37,369 bases of DNA, from the NCBI GenBank assembly GCA_000415505.1, contig KE354277.1:1-37369 (forward strand), given 5' to 3'. A program made the position numbers and the translations under genes. Shown here in pieces: positions 8,065 through 15,779 of the stretch (positions are counted from its first letter, which is position 1; each line of letters starts with the position of its first letter). The notes below the pieces were generated by a model. The model saw only the letters and a list, made by a program, of their open reading frames with translations, searched no databases and was not told the origin of the DNA. The stretch is from Streptomyces afghaniensis 772 (lineage in GTDB: Bacteria; Actinomycetota; Actinomycetes; Streptomycetales; Streptomycetaceae).

Positions 8065-10185
8065 TTGAACGCCATCCCCACGCCCGACGACCACCCCACG
8101 ACGCTGGGACGAGGCTCTGCTGATGTCCGGGCGTTGGGGGTGTCGGCGAACTCGGTGGACTCGGCGAACTCGGCGAACCCGAGAGTCTCTGCGAACCCGG
8201 CGGTCCCGTGTCAGAGGCCTGGGGCGGGGCAGTCCGCCGAGGTGCAGGACGGTGATGAGGTGCCGGGTGGCGAGCTCAGAGTCGGCGGGGGCATCGCCGA
8301 CCCCCTGGAGCACCCCGAGCCGCACATCGTCGCCCAGGCAGCAGCCGTCGAGACGCTGTTGCGCTGCTGGGTGCGCGAGACCGACCAGCCCGCCCCCGCC
8401 GACGGCGTCCTCCGCATCCCCCTACCCGCCAGCGCCACGGCCCTGCTCGTCCCCGTCCGCTACTGGTCCCCGACGGGCTGGCACCGCTTCGGCCTCCCGC
8501 GCCTGGCCGACGCTCCCGACCACGCCCCACCGGCCGACGCCATCACGGTCGCCGCCCTGCTCTCCAGGGAGACCTCCGCAGACGGCTACAGCAACGGCTA
8601 TGGCCCCGGGCAGGGTCACGGCGACCGCGGCGTCGACGGCGAAGAACTCGTCGCGGGTGTCGCCGACTCTCTCCGCCGCGTCACCTCATTCCTCTCCTTC
8701 CCCAGCGACCACCGTGACTCCCCGGACGAGGGCCCCGACCTCTTCCTGGCTGCGGAACAGTCACTCGTCCTCGGACACCCCCTGCATCCGACCCCGAAGA
8801 GCCGCGAGGGTCTCTCCGAGGCGGAAGCACGGCTGTACTCGCCCGAGTTGCGCGGCTCCTTCCCCCTGCACTGGATCGCTGTCGATCCTTCCGTCCTCGC
8901 CACCGACTCCGCCTGGACCGAACGCGGCCGCCCTGTCGCCGCGGCTCGACTCACCGCACGCCTGGCCGGGAGAGACGTGCCTCAGCCGGACGGATACGCC
9001 CTACTGCCCCTGCACCCCTGGCAGGCACGCGAGATCCGGCACCGTCCGCAGACCGCTGCCCTGCTCGACAGCGGACTGCTCCGCGACCTCGGCGCCCACG
9101 GCACTCCCTGGCACCCCACCTCCTCCGTACGAACCGTCTACCAAACCGGTGCCCCCGCGATGCTCAAGCTGTCGCTGGGCCTGCGTATCACCAACTCCCG
9201 TCGCGAGAACCTCCGTAAGGAACTCCACCGCGGCGTCGAGGTCCACCGCCTGCTCCGCAGCGGACTCGCGCAGCAGTGGCGGGCCGTGCATCCGTGCTTC
9301 GACATCGTTCGCGACCCGGCTTGGATCGCTGTCGACGGAATTCATGGAACCGATGGAACCAAGGAACCCAATAGACCCGGGAGTTCCGATGGCTCCGGAG
9401 GTTCCGGCGGCGTCCCGTTGCCCGGACTGGACGTGGTGATCCGGCACAACCCGTTCAGCCCATCGGACGATGTCTCCTGCGTCGCCGGATTCGTCTCGCC
9501 GCGCCCGTGCTCCCCTGCCCGGCCGGGAACCGCTCCCGACCGTCCGGAGATCCATGGCCCGGTCCTTCGGTCCCGGCTGGCCGAAGTCGTCATGCGTCTC
9601 GCCCGCCGGACCGGCCGGCCCCGCGGAGCCGTCGCTGCCGAGTGGTTCCTGCGCTACCTCGAGCACGTCGTGCGTCCCGTCCTGTGGCTGGACGGTGAGG
9701 CCGGCATCGCCCTGGAGGCTCACCAGCAGAACACCCTGCTCCTGCTGGACGCCGACGGATGGCCCGCGGGCGGCCGCTACCGTGACAACCAGGGCTACTA
9801 CTTCCGGGAGTCCCGGCGCGCGGACCTCGACGCCCGGCTGCCCGGCATCGGTGAGCGGAGCGACACGTTCGTCTGCGACGAGGTCACCGACGAGCGCTTC
9901 CTTTACTACCTGGCGGTCAACAACGTCCTCGGCCTCATCGGCGCGTTCGGTTCCCAGGGGCTGGCCGACGAGCGGCTGCTGCTCGCCGCCTTCCGCCGTT
10001 TCCTCGGCAACGTCGCCGCCGGTCCAGCCCGGTTGTGTTCCTCGCTGCCGACCCGGCTGCTCGATTCACCCGTGCTGCGCTGCAAGGCCAACCTGCTGAC
10101 CCGGCTCCACGGCCTCGACGAACTCGTCGGTCCGGTCGACACCCAGTCCGTCTATGTCACCATCGCCAACCCCTTGCACTCCTGA
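8065..10185 (+). CDS. IucA/IucC family NRPS-independent siderophore synthetase
   Basis: A 706-residue NIS synthetase. This family adenylates a carboxylate such as citrate and condenses it with an amine or alcohol using ATP. Signature motifs are HPLHPTPKSREG (from residue 238, ATP-phosphate binding), LPLHPWQ, KLSLGLRITNSRREN, HQQN (553-556) and RDNQGYY (573-579). A FhuF-like C-terminal region ends with CKANLLTRLH. It is longer than usual family members (about 580-620) because of low-complexity segments: an Asn/Ser/Ala-rich stretch near residues 15-60 and a Gly/Ser/Pro-rich insert near 425-450. The start is TTG 8065, with ACGAGG eight bases upstream. It follows the aminotransferase and precedes the GNAT gene, all on one strand, so co-transcription is likely. 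No second synthetase lies in the window. Confidence 0.9.
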   Translation: MNAIPTPDDHPTTLGRGSADVRALGVSANSVDSANSANPRVSANPAVPCQRPGAGQSAEVQDGDEVPGGELRVGGGIADPLEHPEPHIVAQAAAVETLLRCWVRETDQPAPADGVLRIPLPASATALLVPVRYWSPTGWHRFGLPRLADAPDHAPPADAITVAALLSRETSADGYSNGYGPGQGHGDRGVDGEELVAGVADSLRRVTSFLSFPSDHRDSPDEGPDLFLAAEQSLVLGHPLHPTPKSREGLSEAEARLYSPELRGSFPLHWIAVDPSVLATDSAWTERGRPVAAARLTARLAGRDVPQPDGYALLPLHPWQAREIRHRPQTAALLDSGLLRDLGAHGTPWHPTSSVRTVYQTGAPAMLKLSLGLRITNSRRENLRKELHRGVEVHRLLRSGLAQQWRAVHPCFDIVRDPAWIAVDGIHGTDGTKEPNRPGSSDGSGGSGGVPLPGLDVVIRHNPFSPSDDVSCVAGFVSPRPCSPARPGTAPDRPEIHGPVLRSRLAEVVMRLARRTGRPRGAVAAEWFLRYLEHVVRPVLWLDGEAGIALEAHQQNTLLLLDADGWPAGGRYRDNQGYYFRESRRADLDARLPGIGERSDTFVCDEVTDERFLYYLAVNNVLGLIGAFGSQGLADERLLLAAFRRFLGNVAAGPARLCSSLPTRLLDSPVLRCKANLLTRLHGLDELVGPVDTQSVYVTIANPLHS

Positions 10186-10277
10186 CCACCTGACGATCCT
10201 TGGACACAACCGACCTCCTTCATTCCTGCTTCATTCCTGAGGACACGCCGCACCCCCTTTCCTGAGAGGAGCGTTTG

Positions 10278-11189
10278 GTGCCTTCCGCTGATCCGGCAGC
10301 CGATGCCGGTACCGCTGTCCCCGCCACGGCCGACGTCAACGCCGGTGCCGGCTCCGACGCCCGCTGCGAGGCAGGTTCCGATGCCGACTCCAGCACGGGA
10401 GCCGACGCGGACCCCGCTGCGGATTCCGGTGCGAGCGACCCCGGCGAAGACACCATGGACCTACGGCTCCCGGACGAACTGCTCGCCCTCATCGCGGACG
10501 AGGTGTCCGACGGTCACGGAGCACGACGGCCGGGCCAGGGCACGGCACAGCCCTCCGTATCCACCGCCGCGAGTCGTGCGGCCTCCGGCCTCTCGGTCCT
10601 CTCAGCTCTCCCGACCGACGACCTCCTCGACCGCGTCGCCGACTGGGGCCCGACCGACACCCCCGCGGGCGTCTTCCACCTAGTCCCCGTGCGCGTCGAA
10701 CGCGATCTTCCGCTCATCAGCCGCTGGATGAACGACCCCGCCGCTGCGGCGTTCTGGGAGCTGTCCGGGCCCCAGCGCGTGACCGAGGACCACGTGCTGT
10801 CCCAGCTGGCCGGCGACGGACGAAGCGTGCCGTGCATCGGCGTGCTGGACGGAAGGCCGATGAGCTACTGGGAGATCTACCGGGCGGACCTGGATCCGCT
10901 GGCCCGCCACTACCCGGCCCGGCCTCACGACACGGGGCTCCACCTCCTGGTCGGCGCCGTCGCCGACCGAGGGCGTGGTCTCGGCGGTCTGCTCCTGCGA
11001 GCCGTGGCCGATCTCGTACTCGCGCAGCGACCCTCCTGCGCACGCGTCATCGCGGAACCCGACATTCGCAACACCCCCTCCATCGCCGCCTTCCTGACTG
11101 CCGGTTTCCGGTTCTCCGCCGAGGTCGACCTGCCCGACAAGCGAGCCGCCCTCATGGTCCGAGACCGGTCCCTTCGGCATGTGTTGTAG
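10278..11189 (+). CDS. GNAT acyltransferase of siderophore type (IucB/RhbD/AlcB-like)
   Basis: A 303-residue protein whose last 170 residues (from about 131) form an N-acyltransferase domain of the siderophore group that acylates an amine or hydroxylamine. Visible segments are VRVERDLPLISRWMNDP, FWELSGP, YWEIYRADLDPL and DTGLHLLVG, with RGRGLGGLLLRAV as the acetyl-CoA pyrophosphate loop. The first 60 residues are an Ala/Asp/Gly/Ser-rich low-complexity extension not expected in the family. GTG 10278 was chosen because GAGAGGAG lies six bases before it; a TTG directly upstream (10275) is equally in frame. As last gene of the cassette it probably acetylates or succinylates the amine made by the first enzyme. 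No N-hydroxylase is encoded nearby, so whether the product is a hydroxamate is open. Confidence 0.82.
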   Translation: MPSADPAADAGTAVPATADVNAGAGSDARCEAGSDADSSTGADADPAADSGASDPGEDTMDLRLPDELLALIADEVSDGHGARRPGQGTAQPSVSTAASRAASGLSVLSALPTDDLLDRVADWGPTDTPAGVFHLVPVRVERDLPLISRWMNDPAAAAFWELSGPQRVTEDHVLSQLAGDGRSVPCIGVLDGRPMSYWEIYRADLDPLARHYPARPHDTGLHLLVGAVADRGRGLGGLLLRAVADLVLAQRPSCARVIAEPDIRNTPSIAAFLTAGFRFSAEVDLPDKRAALMVRDRSLRHVL

Positions 11190-11433
11190 CGCTGTGTAAT
11201 CGCGCCATCACTCATTGAACGTGGCGCGCGCCGCCGCGGTTCCCACCCGCGCCACAACAATTTCTTCAACCGCTCGCCGGCTTTCCCCCGCGGTCACAAC
11301 GGACGCGGCCACAGTGGACGGCCGGGCCGGAACAAGAGCCGCCCCACCCCCTCCCGTCCGCCCATCCGAGCCACCCCCACCGAGGAGCCCAAGGTCTTGA
11401 TCCCGTCCCCCGTCCCCGCCTTGATCACCCGTT

Positions 11434-11456
11434 TGTCAGTGCTGGGTCGTAGGGTG
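11434..11456 (+). promoter_or_regulatory. DNA-damage promoter of RecA-NDp / PafBC type for dinG
   Basis: TTGTCAGTG (11434-11442), exactly eight bases, then TAGGGT (11451-11456). This is an exact match to the LexA-independent damage promoter described in mycobacteria (TTGTCRGTG-N8-TANNNT) and linked there to PafBC. The dinG ATG lies eight bases after the -10 box and no ribosome binding site intervenes, so the transcript should be leaderless or nearly so. The rest of the gap 11190-11433 shows nothing I can identify. Confidence 0.8.
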
Positions 11457-11464
11457 GTCGCGCT

Positions 11465-13441
11465 ATGACGAAGCCCTCACTCCCCGAACTCCTGCATGCT
11501 GCCGTCACTGCCGTCGGCGGTACGGAGCGCCCCGGTCAGGTGGCCATGGCCGAAGCCGTCGCAGAGGCGATCGACGACGGCTCCCACTTGCTGGTCCAGG
11601 CCGGCACCGGCACCGGCAAGTCGCTGGGCTACCTGGTGCCCGCGCTCGCGCACGGGGAGCGTGTGGTCGTCGCGACCGCCACCCTGGCTCTCCAGCGCCA
11701 GCTGGTGGAGCGCGACCTGCCGAGAACGGTCGAGTCGCTGCACCCCTTGCTGCGCCGCCGCCCGGAGTTCGCGATGCTCAAGGGCCGGTCGAACTACCTG
11801 TGCCTGCACCGTCTGCACGAGGGTGTCCCGCAGGACGAGGAAGAGGGCCTCTTCGACCAGTTCGAGGCGGCCGCGCCCACCAGCAAGCTGGGCCAGGACC
11901 TGCTGCGGGTGCGCGACTGGGCCGACGAGACCGAGACCGGCGACCGCGACAACCTCACACCCGGCATCTCGGACCGGGCCTGGGCGCAGGTGTCGGTGTC
12001 GTCGAGGGAGTGCCTCGGGGCCTCGAAGTGCGCGTACGGCGCCGAGTGCTTCGCCGAGATGGCCCGCGAGCGCGCCAAGCTCGCCGACGTCATCGTCACC
12101 AACCACGCACTGCTCGCCATCGACGCCATCGAGGGCGCGCCGGTCCTTCCGCAGCACGAGGTGCTGATCGTCGACGAGGCCCACGAGCTGGTCTCGCGCG
12201 TCACCGGAGTCGCCACCGGAGAGCTCACCCCCGGCCAGGTCAACCGTGCGGTGCGCCGGGCCGCGAAACTCGTCAACGAGAAGGCCGCGGACCAGCTTCA
12301 GACCGCCGCCGAGGGTTTCGAGCGGCTGATGGAGCTCGCGCTGCCGGGCCGCCTGGAAGAGATCCCCGAGGACCTCGGCTACGCCCTGATGGCACTGCGC
12401 GATGCGTGCCGCACCGTCATCTCCGCCATCGGCACGACCCGCGACAAGTCCGTCCAGGACGAGGACGCGGTCCGTAAGCAGGCGCTGGCCTCCGTGGAGA
12501 ACGTGCACGACGTGGCGGAGCGGATCACCAACGGCTCCGAGTGGGACGTGGTCTGGTACGAGCGCCACGACCGCTTCGGTGCCTCCCTGCGCGTCGCCCC
12601 CATGTCCGTCTCGGGGCTGCTGCGGGAGAAGCTCTTCGCGGACCGCTCGGTGGTCCTGACATCCGCGACGCTGAAGCTGGGCGGGGACTTCAACGGCGTC
12701 GGTGCCTCCCTCGGGCTCGCCCCCGAGGGCACCGAAGGTGATGACATCCCGCAGTGGAAGGGCATCGACGTCGGCTCGCCCTTCGACTACCGCAAGCAGG
12801 GCATCCTGTACGTCGCCAAGCACCTGGCGCGTCCCGCGCGGGACGGCGACCGCGGGGACATGCTCGACGAGCTCACGGAGCTCATTCAGGCGGCGGGCGG
12901 CCGCACCCTGGGCCTGTTCAGCTCCATGCGGGGCGCCCAGCTGGCCGCCGAGGAACTGCGTTCCCGGATCCCGGAGTTCCCGATCCTCCTCCAGGGGGAG
13001 GAGACGCTCGGCGAGCTCATCAAGAACTTCGCGGCCGACCCGAAGACCTGTCTGTTCGGCACCCTGTCGCTGTGGCAGGGCGTGGACGTCCCCGGCCCCA
13101 GCTGTCAGCTCGTCGTCATGGACAAGATTCCGTTCCCGCGGCCGGACGACCCCCTGATGAGCGCCCGCCAGAAGGCCGTGGAGGACGCGGGTGGCAACGG
13201 CTTCATGGCCGTAGCCGCCACCCACGCCGCGCTCCTCATGGCCCAGGGAGCCGGCCGTCTCGTACGGGCGTCGGGCGACCGCGGTGTGGTCGCCGTGCTG
13301 GACCAGCGTCTGGCGACGGCCCGCTACGGGAGCTACCTGAAGGCGTCACTGCCCGACTTCTGGTACACGACGGAACGTAACCAGGTGCGGAAGTCGCTGG
13401 CGGCGATCGACGCGGTGGCGAAGCAGGCGGAAGCCGATTGA
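11465..13441 (+). CDS. dinG: ATP-dependent DNA helicase, DinG/XPD family
   Basis: A 658-residue SF2 5'-to-3' helicase of the DinG/XPD group, which unwinds D-loops, R-loops and forked DNA and uses an iron-sulphur cluster. Walker A is GTGTGKS (47-53). Four cysteines suited to a 4Fe-4S cluster are C113, C183, C189 and C195, between the Walker motifs as in XPD. The DEAH box is at 237-240, and later motifs include SLWQGVDVPG and QGAGRLVRAS. The gene appears complete. The start is fixed by the promoter spacing: ATG 11465 comes right after the damage-type promoter and has no Shine-Dalgarno sequence. It is convergent with lexA, sharing a terminator. The placement suggests induction by DNA damage through a LexA-independent route (inference). 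Confidence 0.93.
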   Translation: MTKPSLPELLHAAVTAVGGTERPGQVAMAEAVAEAIDDGSHLLVQAGTGTGKSLGYLVPALAHGERVVVATATLALQRQLVERDLPRTVESLHPLLRRRPEFAMLKGRSNYLCLHRLHEGVPQDEEEGLFDQFEAAAPTSKLGQDLLRVRDWADETETGDRDNLTPGISDRAWAQVSVSSRECLGASKCAYGAECFAEMARERAKLADVIVTNHALLAIDAIEGAPVLPQHEVLIVDEAHELVSRVTGVATGELTPGQVNRAVRRAAKLVNEKAADQLQTAAEGFERLMELALPGRLEEIPEDLGYALMALRDACRTVISAIGTTRDKSVQDEDAVRKQALASVENVHDVAERITNGSEWDVVWYERHDRFGASLRVAPMSVSGLLREKLFADRSVVLTSATLKLGGDFNGVGASLGLAPEGTEGDDIPQWKGIDVGSPFDYRKQGILYVAKHLARPARDGDRGDMLDELTELIQAAGGRTLGLFSSMRGAQLAAEELRSRIPEFPILLQGEETLGELIKNFAADPKTCLFGTLSLWQGVDVPGPSCQLVVMDKIPFPRPDDPLMSARQKAVEDAGGNGFMAVAATHAALLMAQGAGRLVRASGDRGVVAVLDQRLATARYGSYLKASLPDFWYTTERNQVRKSLAAIDAVAKQAEAD

Positions 13442-13575
13442 GCCTCGGGGCCGGTCTGCGGAGACGAAGCCGTGGGCCGGCCCCACGCCAGGAGTACTGG
13501 GCCCCGCACCAGGAGTGCCGCGTCCCGACACCGCGTATCGGAGACCCCAGGAACTACCGGGGCCCGGACAGCGCA

Positions 13576-13609
13576 GGGCCCCGGAACCGGCGCAGGGGTT
13601 CCGGGGCCC
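13576..13609. terminator. Perfect 13-bp hairpin between dinG and lexA
   Basis: GGGCCCCGGAACC (13576-13588) and GGTTCCGGGGCCC (13597-13609) are exact inverse complements around an 8-base loop. The hairpin sits between the convergent dinG and lexA genes, so it probably terminates both. Confidence 0.85.
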
Positions 13610-13654
13610 GGTCAGAGGGTGGGCCAATGGGCCCACCCGACGCGGTGCGCGGTC

Positions 13655-14434
13655 TCAGACGCGGCGCAGTACGGCCACCACCTTGCCGAGGATGGTCGCG
13701 TCGTCGCCGGGGATCGGCTCGTACGCCGCGTTGTGCGGCAGGAGCCAGACGTGGCCGTCCTCGCGCTTGAAGCGCTTGACGGTGGCTTCTCCGTCCAGCA
13801 TCGCGGCCACGATGTCGCCGTTCTCGGCGACCGGCTGGCGGCGGACCGTGACCCAGTCGCCGTCGCAGATGGCGGCCTCGATCATCGAGTCACCGACGAC
13901 CTTCAGGACGAAGAGCTCACCGTCGCCGACGAGCTGGCGAGGGAGGGGGAAGACGTCCTCGACGGACTCCTCGGCGAGGATCGGGCCACCGGCGGCGATG
14001 CGGCCGACCAGCGGGACGTACGACGCGGCCGGCTTGCCCGCGGTGTCCGTGGGCTGCACGGAGGCGGCCTGGTCGGAACCGCGCACCTCGTACGCGCGCG
14101 GACGGTGCGGGTCGCGGCGCAGGAAGCCCTTGCGCTCCAGTGCCATCAGCTGGTGTGCGACGGAGGACGTGCTGGACAGGCCCACGGCCTGGCCGATCTC
14201 GCGCATCGACGGCGGGTAGCCGCGCCGCTGCACGGAGTCCCTGATGACCTCGATCACACGGCGCTGGCGGTCGGTGAGTCCGGAACTGTCCGCCCGGATG
14301 CCGGGAGGTCGTCCCGGCAGGGAGCGCTTGTGCCCCTCAGGGTTCGTGGCTTCGGTCATCGCGTGCACCGGCTCCAGTCGGCCCTGGGAGCGGTCCTGGG
14401 CAGTGATGGCGGCACTGTCTGCGGTGGTGGTCAC
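13655..14434 (-). CDS. lexA: SOS repressor LexA
   Basis: LexA, 259 residues, the repressor of the SOS regulon that cleaves itself when RecA is activated. The N-terminal winged helix covers about residues 52-118 ([28 protein letters not shown]). The cleavage site is A148-G149 in RIAAGG. The Ser/Lys dyad is S183 (VGDSMIEA) and K220 (ATVKRF). The first 50 residues are an extension typical of Streptomyces LexA. I chose GTG 14434, which has GAGAGGGG upstream; the frame is open further 5' but that stretch overlaps the promoter. Regulation is probably by itself, since a LexA box lies 60 bp upstream. Confidence 0.96.
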   Translation of the reverse strand: MTTTADSAAITAQDRSQGRLEPVHAMTEATNPEGHKRSLPGRPPGIRADSSGLTDRQRRVIEVIRDSVQRRGYPPSMREIGQAVGLSSTSSVAHQLMALERKGFLRRDPHRPRAYEVRGSDQAASVQPTDTAGKPAASYVPLVGRIAAGGPILAEESVEDVFPLPRQLVGDGELFVLKVVGDSMIEAAICDGDWVTVRRQPVAENGDIVAAMLDGEATVKRFKREDGHVWLLPHNAAYEPIPGDDATILGKVVAVLRRV

Positions 14435-14467
14435 GTCGGCCCCTCTCGATGGTCTCCCTGCTGGACA

Positions 14468-14508
14468 ACGGTAGTTGCTTTCGAAAGGTTGCGCCAAACA
14501 CACGTTCG
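14468..14508 (-). promoter_or_regulatory. lexA promoter with LexA box
   Basis: On the plus strand CAAACACACGTTCG (14495-14508) matches the actinobacterial/Bacillus-type LexA operator CGAAC-N4-GTTCG with one mismatch. On the minus strand a -35-like TTGGCG (14492-14497) and a -10-like TACCGT (14468-14473), 18 bases apart, point at lexA, and the -35 overlaps the operator. A separate perfect palindrome, CTTTCGAAAG (14478-14487), lies in the spacer. This fits autorepression. Confidence 0.7.
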
Positions 14509-14901
14509 AGTGAAAAATCGCGTATCGGCTGACGCGATCATGTGTCCGGGTGTATTGGCTACCGCTCCACCTGGCGGGCAAAAGCGCCCATTGCTGTACT
14601 CTTCACCGCCGGGGTGATCGCCTCGGGGGCTGTTGGCCCAGTCTGCCATCCGGCATTCTCCTGCCCCGGGACCAGCCCTCATCTGTGCGGGAGTCCCACG
14701 TCCCCTCCTCGCCGCGCCCACGGTATCTCCGCATGTGTCGCGGCGATACGGCTGAGCGTGTACGGATGCGGCTGGTGAGGTCGACCCGGCGTGTTCGGCG
14801 GTGCCGTCGAGGACGTACGAGGTCGGCGCGGCTGGCCGGTCGCGTGTCACCTGCGTCTATGCGCGCGACGCGCGCGTAGGGCGTGCATGTATGAGCCAAT
14901 C
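14509..14901. other. Non-coding part of lexA-nrdR divergent region
   Basis: The divergent space between lexA and nrdR is 620 bp in total. Outside the lexA promoter and the NrdR boxes I see only short frames on both strands with poor coding character (for example a 78-codon plus-strand frame from 14542 without a ribosome binding site). The sequence is less GC-rich around 14510-14620 than the genes. No RNA gene could be recognised. Confidence 0.5.
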
Positions 14902-14948
14902 CCCACATCTAGTGGTTGGATTGCAGCAGCAGCCCACAAGTTGTGGTC
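14902..14948 (+). promoter_or_regulatory. Two NrdR boxes upstream of nrdRJ
   Basis: Two 16-base imperfect palindromes, CCCACATCTAGTGGTT (14902-14917) and CCCACAAGTTGTGGTC (14933-14948), resemble NrdR boxes. Their starts are 31 bp apart, about three helical turns, the kind of phasing NrdR needs to bind both. A -10-like TATGCT lies at 14979-14984. A leader hairpin follows, with GGGCT (14987-14991) pairing with AGCCC (15010-15014) and TTCG (14994-14997) pairing with CGAA (15003-15006). Confidence 0.75.
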
Positions 14949-15054
14949 CCCCGGGTCTCCGTGCCCATGGTCATCGCCTATGCTTGGGGCTGCTTCGTGG
15001 GGCGAAAGAAGCCCAGCGATGCTTATGAGTCTGCTGTGAGGAGGGTTGGAGTTC

Positions 15055-15615
15055 ATGCACTGCCCCTTCTGCAGGCACCCCGACAGCCGTGTCGTCGACA
15101 GCCGTACGACCGACGACGGCACGTCCATCCGCAGGCGCCGCCAGTGCCCTGACTGCTCCCGTCGTTTCACGACCGTGGAGACGTGCTCGCTCATGGTGGT
15201 CAAGCGGTCCGGAGTCACCGAACCCTTCAGCCGTACCAAGATCATCAATGGTGTGCGCAAGGCGTGTCAGGGACGGCCTGTCACCGAGGACGCGCTCGCC
15301 CAGCTCGGCCAGCGGGTCGAGGAGGCGGTGCGGGCCACCGGAAGCGCCGAGCTGACCACCCACGACGTGGGGCTGGCCATACTCGGCCCGTTGCAGGAGC
15401 TCGATCTCGTCGCGTATCTGCGATTCGCCTCCGTCTACCGGGCGTTCGACTCGCTCGAGGACTTCGAGGCGGCCATCGTGGAGCTCAGGGACGAGACGGG
15501 ACGCCCCGACGCGGACGACGGAGACCGCGAGGACGCGGAGGCGGGGAGTCAGGAAGACGACCGCGGGCCCGGAGGGACGGGACACGTCCCCGAGCCCGCA
15601 GGCGCCGCCGACTGA
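15055..15615 (+). CDS. nrdR: Ribonucleotide reductase repressor NrdR
   Basis: NrdR, 186 residues. It represses ribonucleotide reductase genes when dATP is abundant. The zinc ribbon uses C3, C6, C31 and C34, followed by an ATP-cone domain at about residues 46-136 ([16 protein letters not shown] onward) that senses ATP and dATP. The C-terminal 35-40 residues are acidic and glycine-rich and probably disordered. ATG 15055 gives the canonical MHCPFC start and has GTGAGGAGGG nine bases upstream; a TTG at 15046 in frame is too close to that site. It is followed by nrdJ after 164 bp and the pair is probably co-transcribed under the two NrdR boxes. Confidence 0.97.
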   Translation: MHCPFCRHPDSRVVDSRTTDDGTSIRRRRQCPDCSRRFTTVETCSLMVVKRSGVTEPFSRTKIINGVRKACQGRPVTEDALAQLGQRVEEAVRATGSAELTTHDVGLAILGPLQELDLVAYLRFASVYRAFDSLEDFEAAIVELRDETGRPDADDGDREDAEAGSQEDDRGPGGTGHVPEPAGAAD

Positions 15616-15623
15616 CCGGCGGG

Positions 15624-15709
15624 CCGGACCCGGACGGCAGCTCCGGGCCCGGCCGGGCGGCGGCGATGTGAAGACCTGTTGCGGGCGAGGTGAGTGGGTG
15701 CCCGCAACA
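15624..15709 (+). promoter_or_regulatory. Two hairpins in the nrdR-nrdJ gap
   Basis: Directly after the nrdR stop, CCGG-A-CCCGGA (15624-15634) pairs with TCCGGG-C-CCGG (15642-15652) with one mismatch. Further on, TGTTGCGGGC (15677-15686) pairs perfectly with GCCCGCAACA (15700-15709) around a 13-base loop. They could weaken transcription into nrdJ, stabilise processed RNA, or act as an attenuator. No B12 riboswitch was recognised here. Confidence 0.55.
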
Positions 15710-15779
15710 CCAGACAGAACACCGTGCCACGGGAACAACGGGGCACTTCAGGGCGTTTTCGCCCGTACAGGGAGGCGGC

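Noticed and set aside
14542-14778. 78-codon plus-strand frame in the lexA-nrdR gap
   Set aside because: No ribosome binding site, poor third-position GC and overlap with regulatory sequence.
15616-15779. Cobalamin riboswitch before nrdJ
   Set aside because: The gap is only 164 bp and lacks a recognisable B12-box; it contains two simple hairpins instead.
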